Part shown: piece after piece, positions 1-7,245 of the stretch
Layout: the number at the start of each line of letters is the position of its first letter
Numbering within the stretch: position 1 is the first letter of the stretch
Source: Nonomuraea sp. MG754425
GTDB taxonomy: Bacteria > Actinomycetota > Actinomycetes > Streptosporangiales > Streptosporangiaceae
Reading direction: 5' to 3'
Assembly: GCF_021699195.1 (NCBI RefSeq)
Contig: NZ_SSXE01000078.1
Coordinates: 1 to 40,483 of the forward strand
DNA: 40,483 nt
Notes under the pieces: generated by a model
The model's input: the letters and a program-made list of their open reading frames with translations, nothing else
The model's database searches: none
What the model was told of the DNA's origin: nothing
Program-made: the position numbers and the translations under genes

Positions 1-562
1 CCCGAGGACGGCCCGCCCCGCCGCCGAAGCCCTGCCACATGCCCGCTTCGAGGAGTTCCCCGGCCTCTCCCACGCCGTCTTCCTGGCCGGGGCCTGCGCC
101 CGGCAGCGGATCGTGGCGTTCGTCGCCGACCCCGCCCGCAGCGGCCCCGCCGCCCCCTGCCAGGATCCCCCGCTCCAGGCGGGCGGCCTGCACGTGACCG
201 GCGCTCCCTACCAGGTCTCCCGCTCGCCGTGGCTGGCCGCGCCGCTCGTCCTGTTCGCGCTGGCCAGCCTGGTCCAGCTCGTCACGGCCGCGCTCAGGGG
301 CAGGTCGGCGGCCGCCTTCGCGGGATTGTCGGGCGTGGCGTTCACGGGGCTCGTCGCGCAGTCCACGTACACGCTGGCGAGCAGGAACGAGACGGCCCTG
401 GCCGTCGGGCTGCCCGACCTGGTCGTCCCGTACAGCGCGCTCGCGGTGCTCTCCGTCGTGCTGAGCCTGGTGACCCTCGCCCGCACCAGGGGCTGGCCGC
501 AGATCGCGGCGGGCGTAATCGGTGGTGGATTCCTCGTATGGTGGGTCACCTGGGTGCTTTGA
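1..562 (+). CDS. Alpha/beta hydrolase, C-terminal part (TAP-like domain) with a four-helix membrane tail; 5' end outside the window
   Basis: The reading frame is open from base 2 and ends at TGA 560-562, so only the C-terminus is present. The first visible residues (ARFEEFPGLSHAVFLAG then ACARQRIVAFVADP, then a Cys) match the end of TAP-like alpha/beta hydrolases: a catalytic His after a Gly/Ser-rich turn, then a CxR...F helix and a late Cys. Four hydrophobic segments follow, at roughly bases 229-290, 310-375, 412-480 and 505-560. Such a membrane tail is not usual for secreted TAP hydrolases, so the protein may be a membrane-anchored peptidase or esterase. Its end overlaps the start of the DUF418 gene by 25 bases, suggesting co-translation. 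The substrate cannot be told from this fragment. Confidence 0.6.
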   Translation, partial: PRTARPAAEALPHARFEEFPGLSHAVFLAGACARQRIVAFVADPARSGPAAPCQDPPLQAGGLHVTGAPYQVSRSPWLAAPLVLFALASLVQLVTAALRGRSAAAFAGLSGVAFTGLVAQSTYTLASRNETALAVGLPDLVVPYSALAVLSVVLSLVTLARTRGWPQIAAGVIGGGFLVWWVTWVL

Positions 563-1500
563 CGCGGAAGACCCGCATTCACGAGCTTGACGCCCTACGC
601 GGCTTCGCGGTGGGCGGCATCATGCTGGTCAACACCTGGCAGCACGTCAGCGTCAAGAAGGCGCACCCGGTGGCGCTCGACTGGTTTGTCGAGGCGTTCT
701 TCCAGAGCCGGTTCTACCCGATCTTCTCGCTGCTGTTCGGCATCAGCTTCCTGCTGTTCCTCCAGGGCAACAGCCGGTGGGCGCTGCTGAGCCGGCTGTT
801 CTGGCTGTACCTGCTCGGGGTGCTCCAGCACCAGTTCTACGAGGGCGAGGTGCTGACCGACTACGCCTTCTACGGGGCGCTGGTGCTGCTCCCGGCCACG
901 TTCCTGCCTCCCGGCCTGCCGGTGCTGCTGCTGGGCGCGGTGGGCGTCGGGTGGGCGCTGCTGCCCGCCGTGGGCGGCGGGTCGCTGCTGATCCCCGGGC
1001 TGTTCCTGGTCGGCATGGGGCTGTGGCAGCTCCGGCCGTCCCGGTCGCTGCTGCTGCCCGGGTTCGCGGTCACCGCCCTGGCCGGCGTGCTGCTCACCAT
1101 GGCCTGGAGCGCCACCGGCGAGTGGACGCTCTACAGCGTGGCCGCCCTGGCGGGCGCGGCGTCGTACGTGCTGGGCCTGCTGCTGGTCCTGCGGCCGTGG
1201 CTGTCGGCGGTGCTGGAACCGCTGGGCAAGATGGCGCTGACCAACTACGTCTCCGGCACCGCCGTGATCGTGCTGGCCCTGCCGCTGCTGGAGGCCGACC
1301 CCACCCGCTGGTCGGTGGTGGCGCTGGCGGCGCTCACGCTGGTCGCGCAGGCGCTGTTCAGCCGGTGGTGGCTGGCCCGCTTCAGGTACGGCCCGCTCGA
1401 ATGGATCTGGCGCTGCCTGACCTGGTTTCGTCCGGTGCCCAACCGGCTAAAGTCGATCCGTGACCAGAATCGCCCTCTGCCAGATCCCGGTGTCCCCTGA
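538..1500 (+). CDS. DUF418 (YeiB-type) integral membrane protein
   Basis: 320 aa from ATG 538; GTG 541 is equally possible. The N-terminus reads RIHELDALRGFAVGGIMLVN, the signature of DUF418/YeiB and OpgC-like membrane proteins related to acyltransferase-3. About seven or eight hydrophobic helices follow, with the conserved late segment LGKMALTNYVSG typical of DUF418. At 320 residues it is shorter than many family members (around 380-400). Family function is not settled; membrane acyl or lipid modification has been suggested. It overlaps the hydrolase upstream (25 bases) and the carbon-nitrogen hydrolase downstream (41 bases), so the three genes are packed, although the next gene has its own probable promoter inside this one. 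Confidence 0.8.
   Translation: MVGHLGALTRKTRIHELDALRGFAVGGIMLVNTWQHVSVKKAHPVALDWFVEAFFQSRFYPIFSLLFGISFLLFLQGNSRWALLSRLFWLYLLGVLQHQFYEGEVLTDYAFYGALVLLPATFLPPGLPVLLLGAVGVGWALLPAVGGGSLLIPGLFLVGMGLWQLRPSRSLLLPGFAVTALAGVLLTMAWSATGEWTLYSVAALAGAASYVLGLLLVLRPWLSAVLEPLGKMALTNYVSGTAVIVLALPLLEADPTRWSVVALAALTLVAQALFSRWWLARFRYGPLEWIWRCLTWFRPVPNRLKSIRDQNRPLPDPGVP
1448..1453 (+). promoter_or_regulatory. -10 element TAAAGT, six bases before the GTG start of the carbon-nitrogen hydrolase
   Basis: TAAAGT fits the actinobacterial TAnnnT -10 consensus. With six bases between it and GTG 1460, transcription would begin at or next to the start codon. There is no Shine-Dalgarno sequence in between, so a leaderless mRNA is inferred. 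No convincing -35 box is visible. Confidence 0.5.
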
Positions 1501-2236
1501 CCCCACGGTCAATCTCAAGAGGGCCAAGGAGGCGATCGCCGCCGCCGAAGGCGCCGACCTGGCGATCTTCCCCGAGGCCACGCTGACCCGCTACGGCCGG
1601 CGCATCACCACCCTGGCCGAGCCGCTCGACGGGCCGTTCGTGTCGGGCCTGGCCGACTCGGCCCGCGAGCACGGGCTGGCGGTGATCGCGGGCGTGTTCG
1701 AGCCCGGCGACGACCTGGTGCACAACACCGCGGTCGCGATCGACGCCCAGGGGGCGGTGCGGGCGGCCTACCGGAAGATCCACCTGTTCGACTCCTTCGG
1801 CGCGAAGGAGTCCGACCTCGTCGCGCCCGGCACGGAGCCGGCCGTGGTCGAGCTGGCGGGCGTCAAGGTCGGGCTGATCACCTGCTACGACCTCCGCTTC
1901 CCCGAACTGGCCAGGGCGCTGGTCGACCGGGGCGCCGAACTGTTCGCGGTGATCGCCGCCTGGGGCTCGGGCCCGCTCAAGGAGGACCACTGGGTGACCC
2001 TGGTCAGGGCGCGGGCGCTGGAGAACACCATGTGGACCGCCGCCGTCGGCCAGGCCCCCAACCCGGCCGAGTCGTCCGACGGGTTCGGGGTGGGCCGCAG
2101 CATGCTGGTCGACCCGCTCGGCGTGGTCCGCGCCGACCTGGGCACCGGCCCCGGCGTGCAGGTCGTGGAGGTGGATCACGAGTGGACGACCGCCGCCAGG
2201 GCCACGCTGCCGTGCCTCGAACACCGGGTGCTGTGA
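1460..2236 (+). CDS. Carbon-nitrogen hydrolase (nitrilase superfamily amidase)
   Basis: 258 aa, cytoplasmic. The catalytic triad is visible: Glu39 in FPEATLTRYG, Lys106 in YRKIHLFD and Cys142 in TCYDLRFPE. The length and the TCYDLRFPE motif fit the Nit1/Nit2 and omega-amidase/deaminated-glutathione amidase branch, which cleaves C-N amide bonds of small alpha-keto-omega-amides. The exact substrate is inference. GTG 1460 is chosen because the family begins a few residues before the IALCQ strand and because the -10-like TAAAGT lies immediately upstream. The two following genes appear to have a separate promoter. Confidence 0.9.
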   Translation: MTRIALCQIPVSPDPTVNLKRAKEAIAAAEGADLAIFPEATLTRYGRRITTLAEPLDGPFVSGLADSAREHGLAVIAGVFEPGDDLVHNTAVAIDAQGAVRAAYRKIHLFDSFGAKESDLVAPGTEPAVVELAGVKVGLITCYDLRFPELARALVDRGAELFAVIAAWGSGPLKEDHWVTLVRARALENTMWTAAVGQAPNPAESSDGFGVGRSMLVDPLGVVRADLGTGPGVQVVEVDHEWTTAARATLPCLEHRVL

Positions 2237-2270
2237 CCCAACCCCGGTCCATGTCCCCGTCAACCGATCG

Positions 2271-2276
2271 TAAAGT
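2271..2276 (+). promoter_or_regulatory. -10 element TAAAGT, six bases before a GTG start
   Basis: Same hexamer and same six-base spacing as before the preceding gene. It supports GTG 2283 as the start and leaderless transcription of the two-gene unit that follows. Confidence 0.5.
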
Positions 2277-2282
2277 AGGACT

Positions 2283-2729
2283 GTGAGCGGAACGCAGATG
2301 CAGAAGGTGGTCCCGCCGCGTCTGCTCGTGCCATATCTCTCGGGCAAGCGCACGGTCATCTCCGGCTACGTCTACCGGGTGCAGGATTGCGTCCGGCTGA
2401 CCGGCCCCGAGGCCCTCTACCACGGGCTCGATTTGTCCTTCGAGGGCTCCGAGCTGTTCGGCGAGGTGCCCGAGCTCTACGTGATGCGCTGGTACGCCCG
2501 CGACGTCGACAACTACGCGGTGCCCTACGGGCCCCACATGGGCGGCGACTGGAGCGACGCCGCGCCGTTCGCCGGCAACGGGTTCACCACCTCCTCCGAG
2601 CACGTGGTGCCGCAGTTCCACACCGTGCCGATGCCGATCCCGGCCGGGGCGGAGATCGTCCACGTCACCGGCGAGGGCGAGTCGCCCTTCGCCGAGTACG
2701 ACGGGCTCACCTGGCGGCCCGCCGCATGA
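2283..2729 (+). CDS. Hypothetical protein, 148 aa
   Basis: I do not recognise a family. It is a soluble, mixed-composition protein with no signal peptide or membrane segment. It is rich in aromatic and acidic residues (for example ELYVMRWYARDVDNYAVPYG), with a central Gly/Trp/Asp-rich stretch near residues 83-100. The GTG start is supported by the upstream -10-like hexamer. Its stop overlaps the next ATG (ATGA), so the two proteins are probably made together and may work together. Confidence 0.65.
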   Translation: MSGTQMQKVVPPRLLVPYLSGKRTVISGYVYRVQDCVRLTGPEALYHGLDLSFEGSELFGEVPELYVMRWYARDVDNYAVPYGPHMGGDWSDAAPFAGNGFTTSSEHVVPQFHTVPMPIPAGAEIVHVTGEGESPFAEYDGLTWRPAA

Positions 2730-3121
2730 GCGACGACCTCACGCCGATCGCCTCCGGCTTCGTGGCCCGCTTCGGCGAGCACACGCTGCCGGCCGCCCTC
2801 GGCCCGGAAGGCGACCAGGTGGTGCTGTTCAGCGAGGCCGAACTGGAGGGCTTCGAGGCCGTCTCCGGCTACTGGCGGCAGGTGGTGCCCAGGTCGCAGG
2901 TGGAGTGGCTGGTCCTGATCCGCACGGTGGGCGCGTTCGGCGGCGAGCCGTGCATCGTGCTCGACGAGGACGACGACGGGCTGCACATCGCCTACACCGG
3001 CCACAGCGGGATGAAGGCCGAGGCGCTGGGCTACTGGATGGTCGACCACGGCGCGTACGAGGTCGTGGTGCCCCGCGAGGAGGTCTTCTCCATCCGCGTC
3101 GAACGCACCCCGGTCCCGTAG
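2726..3121 (+). CDS. Hypothetical protein, 131 aa, translationally coupled to the preceding gene
   Basis: The ATG lies in an ATGA overlap with the previous stop. It is a soluble acidic protein with no signal peptide and no motif I can assign. Visible features are an acidic turn LDEDDDGLHIAYTG near the middle and a C-terminal strand-rich part. It forms a two-gene unit with its neighbour and is followed six bases later by a strong hairpin. A small stress or toxin-antidote pair is conceivable from size and coupling alone, but nothing in the sequence argues for it. Confidence 0.65.
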   Translation: MSDDLTPIASGFVARFGEHTLPAALGPEGDQVVLFSEAELEGFEAVSGYWRQVVPRSQVEWLVLIRTVGAFGGEPCIVLDEDDDGLHIAYTGHSGMKAEALGYWMVDHGAYEVVVPREEVFSIRVERTPVP

Positions 3122-3126
3122 CCGGG

Positions 3127-3159
3127 CGCGCCCCTCCCCCGCCGGCGGAGAGGGGCGCG
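3127..3159. terminator. Bidirectional terminator-like hairpin between convergent genes
   Basis: A perfect 10-bp inverted repeat, CGCGCCCCTC (3127-3136) and GAGGGGCGCG (3150-3159), with a 13-base loop. It lies between the stop of the plus-strand hypothetical (3121) and the stop of the minus-strand carboxyltransferase (3162). There is no U-tract, as is common for GC-rich actinobacterial terminators. Confidence 0.7.
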
Positions 3160-3161
3160 GC

Positions 3162-4646
3162 TCAGCCGAGGTTGCGGAAGCGGGCCTGGCGGGCCGCGAA
3201 GCGCTCTTCCGGGCGGATCCGCAGCAACTGCGCGATCTCGTACTCCAGCGCGCGCCCCACCCGCTCGCAGAACTGCCTGGGCTCATACGCGGCGTCGGGC
3301 ACCTCGGGGATGACCCGGTCGACGATGCCCTCGCGCCGCAGGTCGGTGGCGCGGATGTGCTGCGCCTGGGCGATCTCGGGCGCGAAGTCGACCGAGCGGT
3401 AGAGGATCGCGGAGGCGCCTTCCGGCGGCAGCGGGGCCAGCCAGGCGTGCTGCGCGCACAGCACCCGGTCGGCGGGCAGCAGCGCCAGGGCCGCGCCGCC
3501 GGCGCCCTCGCCGAGCAGCAGGCAGACGGTCGGCGCGTCGAGCATGACCAGTTCGGCCAGGCAGCGGGCGATCTCGGCGGCCAGCCCGCCCTCCTCGGCG
3601 GCCTTCGACAGGTCGGCCCCGGCCGTGTCGACCACGGTGACCAGGGGCAGGCCGAGTTCGGCGGCCAGCCGCATGCCGCGCCTGGCCACCCGCAGCCCGG
3701 CCGGGCCGAGCGGCGAGTGGGCGCGCTGGAGGCGGCGGTCCTGGCCGAGTACCACGGCCGGCGCGCTGCCGAACCTGGCCAGCGCGAGCAGCAGCCCCGG
3801 CTCGTTCTTGCCCTCGCCGGTGCCGCTGAGCGGTGTCACGTCGGTGGCGGCCAGCTTGAGCAGCGCGCGCACGCCGGGCCGGTCGTCGCGCCGGGACCGG
3901 GTGATCGCCTCCCACGGCTCCACCGGCCGCAGGTCCTCCTCGGGCGGCTCGCCCGCCGTGATGCCGCCGCGGTCGGCGGCCAGCACCGACAGCGCCCTGA
4001 TCGCCACCTCCCGCGCCTCCTGGGCCGAGACCACCGCGTCGAGCAGGCCCTTGCCGTGCAGGTTCTCCGACACCTGCACGCCCTCGGGGAAGGAGTAGCC
4101 GTGCAGCGACTCGAACACCCGCGGCCCCAGGAAGCCGATCAGCGCCTCCGGCTCGGCCACGGTGACGTGCCCGAGCGAGCCCCAGGACGCGAGCACCCCG
4201 CCGGTGGTGGGGTGCCGCAGGTACACGAGGTAGGGCAGGCCGACCGCCCGGTGCGCCTGGATCACCGAGGTGATCTTCACCATCTGCACGAACGCGAGCG
4301 CGCCCTCCTGCATCCGGGTGCCGCCGGAGGCGGGCAGCGCCAGCAGCGGCAGCCGCTCGCGGGTGGCCCGCTCGACCGCGGTCACGAACCGCTCGGCCGA
4401 CGCCACCCCGATCGACCCCGCCATGAACGAGAACTCGCAGGCCGCTATGGCCACCCTGCGCCCGTCGAGCCGCCCCTCACCGGTGATCACGGCCTCGTCG
4501 TAGCCGGACTTGACGCGGGCCGCGACCAGTTCGTCGGCGTAGGAGGAGCCTGGCTCTGCCGGGTCGGCGGGCGGCGCGTCCCACGATTTCCACGAGCCCC
4601 GGTCGAGGATCGTTTCGATCAGTGTGCGCGCGTCCGGACGGCTCAC
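3162..4646 (-). CDS. Fused acyl-CoA/acetyl-CoA carboxylase carboxyltransferase (AccD-AccA type)
   Basis: 494 aa from GTG 4646. I chose this start because AGGGAG lies five bases upstream; an in-frame ATG at 4670 would add eight residues. The N-terminal half is beta-like (SGGTRMQEGALAF, GSLGHVTVAEPEALIGFLGPRV). The C-terminal half is alpha-like (VVDTAGADLSKAAEEGG and an acyl-CoA/oxyanion Gly-rich turn LLGEGAGGAAL). Together they form the crotonase-fold enzyme that moves CO2 from carboxybiotin to an acyl-CoA. The Cys4 zinc ribbon of bacterial AccD is absent: no cysteines occur in the first 70 residues. Biotin carboxylase and BCCP subunits are not in the window. It probably follows the CoA-transferase in one transcript, so a catabolic or acyl-CoA-conditioning role is possible. 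Confidence 0.87.
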   Translation of the reverse strand: MSRPDARTLIETILDRGSWKSWDAPPADPAEPGSSYADELVAARVKSGYDEAVITGEGRLDGRRVAIAACEFSFMAGSIGVASAERFVTAVERATRERLPLLALPASGGTRMQEGALAFVQMVKITSVIQAHRAVGLPYLVYLRHPTTGGVLASWGSLGHVTVAEPEALIGFLGPRVFESLHGYSFPEGVQVSENLHGKGLLDAVVSAQEAREVAIRALSVLAADRGGITAGEPPEEDLRPVEPWEAITRSRRDDRPGVRALLKLAATDVTPLSGTGEGKNEPGLLLALARFGSAPAVVLGQDRRLQRAHSPLGPAGLRVARRGMRLAAELGLPLVTVVDTAGADLSKAAEEGGLAAEIARCLAELVMLDAPTVCLLLGEGAGGAALALLPADRVLCAQHAWLAPLPPEGASAILYRSVDFAPEIAQAQHIRATDLRREGIVDRVIPEVPDAAYEPRQFCERVGRALEYEIAQLLRIRPEERFAARQARFRNLG

Positions 4647-4733
4647 TATCGCTCCCTGGTCATCAATCAACGATGCAATGTTGACGCATGAGCGCCCCAG
4701 CCGGTGCCACCTGCCGCCGATCCTCGTTCCCGA

Positions 4734-5891
4734 TCATCGTTCGCGCTCTTCCAGCCAGGCGAGCACGGCGTCGCCGTCCTGGCCGAGGGCGGGCGGCGCG
4801 GTGTGCTCGACCCCGGTCAGGCCGTCGAAGCGCAGCGGCGGCCCCGGCAGCTCGATCGTGCCCAGCACCGGGTGCTCCACCTCGACGACCAGGCCCTGGG
4901 AGCGGGTCTGCGCCCACTCGTAGACCTCGTCGATGCTCCTGATCGCGCCCGCGGGCACGCCCGCCTCGGCCAGCGCGGCCAGCCAGTGGGCGCGGTCGTG
5001 GGCGCTCAGGGCCTTCTCCATGTCGGCGATCAGCTCGGCGCGGTGGGCGAACCGGTCGCGGTTGGTGGCGTAGCGCGGCTGCCCGGGGTCGATGCCGAGC
5101 AGCGCGGCGACCTTGCGCCACTGGCCGTCGTTGGCGGCGGCGATCTGCAGCATGCCGTCGGAGCAGTGGAAGGCGCCGTACGGGGCGATGGAGGCGTGGT
5201 GGTTGCCGCCCGCGACCGGCACCTGGCCGCCGACCGTCCAGGCGGTGCCGTGGTAGGCGTGCACGCCGGTGATCGCGGCGAGCAGCGAGGTGCGCACGAC
5301 CCGGCCCACGCCGGTGTGCTCGCGCTCGTAGAGCGCGGCGACCACGCCGTACGCGCCGTGGATGCCGGCCAGCAGGTCGCTGATGGACGCGCCGACGCGG
5401 TACGGCTCGTCGGGCGACGGGCCGGTCAGCGACATCAGGCCGCCCTCGCCCTGGGCGATCTGGTCGTAGCCGGGACGGCCGCCCTCGGGGCCGTCGTGGC
5501 CGAAGCCGGTGATCGACAGGACGACCAGGCGGGGGTTGAGCTCGTGCAGCCGCTCGACGGAGAAGCCGAGACGGTCGAGCACGCCGGTACGGAAGTTCTC
5601 GACGAGGACGTCGCTCTGGCGGACCAGGCGCTCGATCAGGCTCCTGCCCTCGGCGGACTTCAGATCGACGGCGATGGACTGCTTGTTGCGGTTGGCCGAC
5701 AGGAAGTAGGTGGAGATGTCATGATCCGGTCCGACGAACGGCGGCCCCCAGCCGCGTGACTCGTCGCCCCCGTCCGGATGCTCGACCTTGATCACCCGAG
5801 CGCCCAGGTCACCGAGCATCTGCGCGGCGTGCGGCCCGGCCAGGGCCCTGGACAGATCGAGCACGACGATGTCACCGAGGGGTCCGAGCAA
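4734..5891 (-). CDS. CaiB/BaiF (class III) CoA-transferase family protein
   Basis: 385 aa. The family moves CoA between carboxylic acids through an aspartyl-CoA thioester. The N-terminal GDIVVLDLSRALAGP, the RNKQSIAVDLK segment, VLVENFRTGVLDRLG and the catalytic Asp172 in VGASISDLLAG are all present, and the length is normal. The start is TTG 5889-5891, which agrees with AGGAGG eight bases upstream and with the family N-terminus. The carboxyltransferase gene follows 87 bases downstream on the same strand, suggesting shared acyl-CoA metabolism. The substrate acid cannot be assigned. Confidence 0.9.
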   Translation of the reverse strand: MLGPLGDIVVLDLSRALAGPHAAQMLGDLGARVIKVEHPDGGDESRGWGPPFVGPDHDISTYFLSANRNKQSIAVDLKSAEGRSLIERLVRQSDVLVENFRTGVLDRLGFSVERLHELNPRLVVLSITGFGHDGPEGGRPGYDQIAQGEGGLMSLTGPSPDEPYRVGASISDLLAGIHGAYGVVAALYEREHTGVGRVVRTSLLAAITGVHAYHGTAWTVGGQVPVAGGNHHASIAPYGAFHCSDGMLQIAAANDGQWRKVAALLGIDPGQPRYATNRDRFAHRAELIADMEKALSAHDRAHWLAALAEAGVPAGAIRSIDEVYEWAQTRSQGLVVEVEHPVLGTIELPGPPLRFDGLTGVEHTAPPALGQDGDAVLAWLEERER

Positions 5892-5957
5892 GATCCAAAC
5901 CTCCTACTTGCGTTCGGGGTGAAAGAACATTCTCTCAGGCGTTCGCTTCCCGTCACC

Positions 5958-5963
5958 TACCCT
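5958..5963 (+). promoter_or_regulatory. -10 element TACCCT, seven bases before an ATG
   Basis: A TAnnnT hexamer with a seven-base gap to ATG 5971 and no Shine-Dalgarno sequence between. It lies in the 79-base divergent region shared with the CoA-transferase gene. Confidence 0.4.
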
Positions 5964-5970
5964 GGGTCCG

Positions 5971-6510
5971 ATGAAAGATCTGCCCTGCTCCGCGGCCCGC
6001 ATCATGGCCCTGCCGCCTTCGTGCGGCCCGGTGCGGCTGGTGGCCGTGGACGGGCCCGCCGGCTCGGGCAAGACGACCTTCGCCGGCGAGCTGGCGGCGG
6101 AGCTGGATTGCCAGGTGATTCACAGCGACGACTTCCCCGTGCCGTGGGAGGAGGGGCCCGGCGGGTGGTTCCACGCCCTGGAGTCGCAGGTGCTGCGCCC
6201 GCTGCGGCGCGGCCGGCCGGGCGGTTTCCGCAGGTACGACTGGGTGCGCGGGGTCTACGCCGAGCGGGTGACCGTGCCGCCCGCGCCGGTCCTGGTCATC
6301 GAGGGCGTCGGCACGGCGCGGGCCTCGGTGGCCGGGCTGCTGGCGTACACGGTGTGGGTGGAGGCCGACGAGCGGGTGCGCCTGCGGCGGGTGCTGGGCC
6401 GAGACGGGGCCGCGCTGGAGCCGCGCTGGCGCGACTGGTTCGCGGCCGAGCGGGCCTGGTTCGCCCGGGACCACACCCGCGAACGTGCCGATCTCGTGAT
6501 CAGAACGTGA
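5971..6510 (+). CDS. Uridine kinase-like P-loop NTPase
   Basis: 179 aa. Walker A GPAGSGKTTF lies at residues 28-37, and HSDDF follows at about 50-54, where uridine kinase and related nucleoside/pantothenate kinases carry the catalytic acidic residues. A basic patch with RLRRVLGRDG resembles the lid region. Family knowledge suggests phosphorylation of a nucleoside or similar small molecule; the substrate is not determined. An ATG at 6004 is an alternative start, but the -10-like element favours 5971. The 3' end overlaps the convergent phosphatase gene by 11 bases. Confidence 0.75.
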   Translation: MKDLPCSAARIMALPPSCGPVRLVAVDGPAGSGKTTFAGELAAELDCQVIHSDDFPVPWEEGPGGWFHALESQVLRPLRRGRPGGFRRYDWVRGVYAERVTVPPAPVLVIEGVGTARASVAGLLAYTVWVEADERVRLRRVLGRDGAALEPRWRDWFAAERAWFARDHTRERADLVIRT

Positions 6511-7168
6511 GGTGGCCGACGTCGTTGAAGCGCACGAGCCGGCCGCCGTCGCGCCAGACGGACACCGAGGCGTTCAGCACGGGCCCGAACTCCAGCACGG
6601 CCGCGAGTTCGGCGTCCGGCCGCCCGCCGAGGACGTGGCGCAGCGCCAGCACCACGGCGTCGTGGGCGACGATCAGCACCCTGCGCCCGTCGGCCGGCCG
6701 CCCGAGGTCGTCGAGGCAGGCGCGCACCCTGACCACGACGTCGGCCAGCGACTCGCCTCCGGGCGGGCGGAAGGCGGGCACGCCCTCGGCCTCCCGGCGG
6801 GCCAGCTCGGCCGGATGGCGTTCGCGGACCGCGGCCAGGTTGAGGTGCGCGAACAGGCCCGGCTCCTGGTCCCTGAGCCGATCGTCCACGGTGACCGGCA
6901 GCGGCCCGGCGCCCCAGGAGTCGCGGGCGATCTCCCAGGTGTCCAGCGCCCGCGGGTACGGCGAGCACCACACCAGCTCGGGGGCCTCGCCCGCGGGCAG
7001 GGCGGCCAGCAGCCGGCCGAGCGCCGCCGCCTGCGCCCTGCCCAGCCCGGTCAGCCGCACCTCGTCGTCGCCGGGCCCGTAGACCAGCGGACGCGGGCCG
7101 GCCTCCTGGTAGGCGAGGTTGGCCTCGCTCTCGCCGTGCCGTACCGCCATGATGCGCGCAGGGGCCAT
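6500..7168 (-). CDS. Histidine phosphatase (phosphoglycerate mutase-like) family protein
   Basis: 222 aa from ATG 7168. The catalytic motif is MAVRHGESEAN, with the phospho-accepting His at residue 11, and the second catalytic His is in IVAHDAVVLALRH. Other conserved residues are LTGLGRAQA and WCSPYPRALDT. Members are broad phosphatases acting on sugar phosphates, cobalamin or nucleotide intermediates, and the sequence does not discriminate. ATGs at 7177 and 7198 are alternative starts; 7168 places the RHG motif at the usual distance from the N-terminus. It is convergent with the P-loop kinase. Confidence 0.85.
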   Translation of the reverse strand: MAPARIMAVRHGESEANLAYQEAGPRPLVYGPGDDEVRLTGLGRAQAAALGRLLAALPAGEAPELVWCSPYPRALDTWEIARDSWGAGPLPVTVDDRLRDQEPGLFAHLNLAAVRERHPAELARREAEGVPAFRPPGGESLADVVVRVRACLDDLGRPADGRRVLIVAHDAVVLALRHVLGGRPDAELAAVLEFGPVLNASVSVWRDGGRLVRFNDVGHLTF

Positions 7169-7233
7169 GCGCCCCATCCTCACACGCGTCCGTGTCACGG
7201 GCGACGGCGGCGATCTTTCCGGCCCGCCGATCG

Positions 7234-7239
7234 TACGGT
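7234..7239 (+). promoter_or_regulatory. -10 element TACGGT, six bases before an ATG
   Basis: A TAnnnT hexamer six bases before ATG 7246. The intervening bases are G-rich, so it could instead act partly as a ribosome-binding region. Confidence 0.35.
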
Positions 7240-7245
7240 GGGGGC

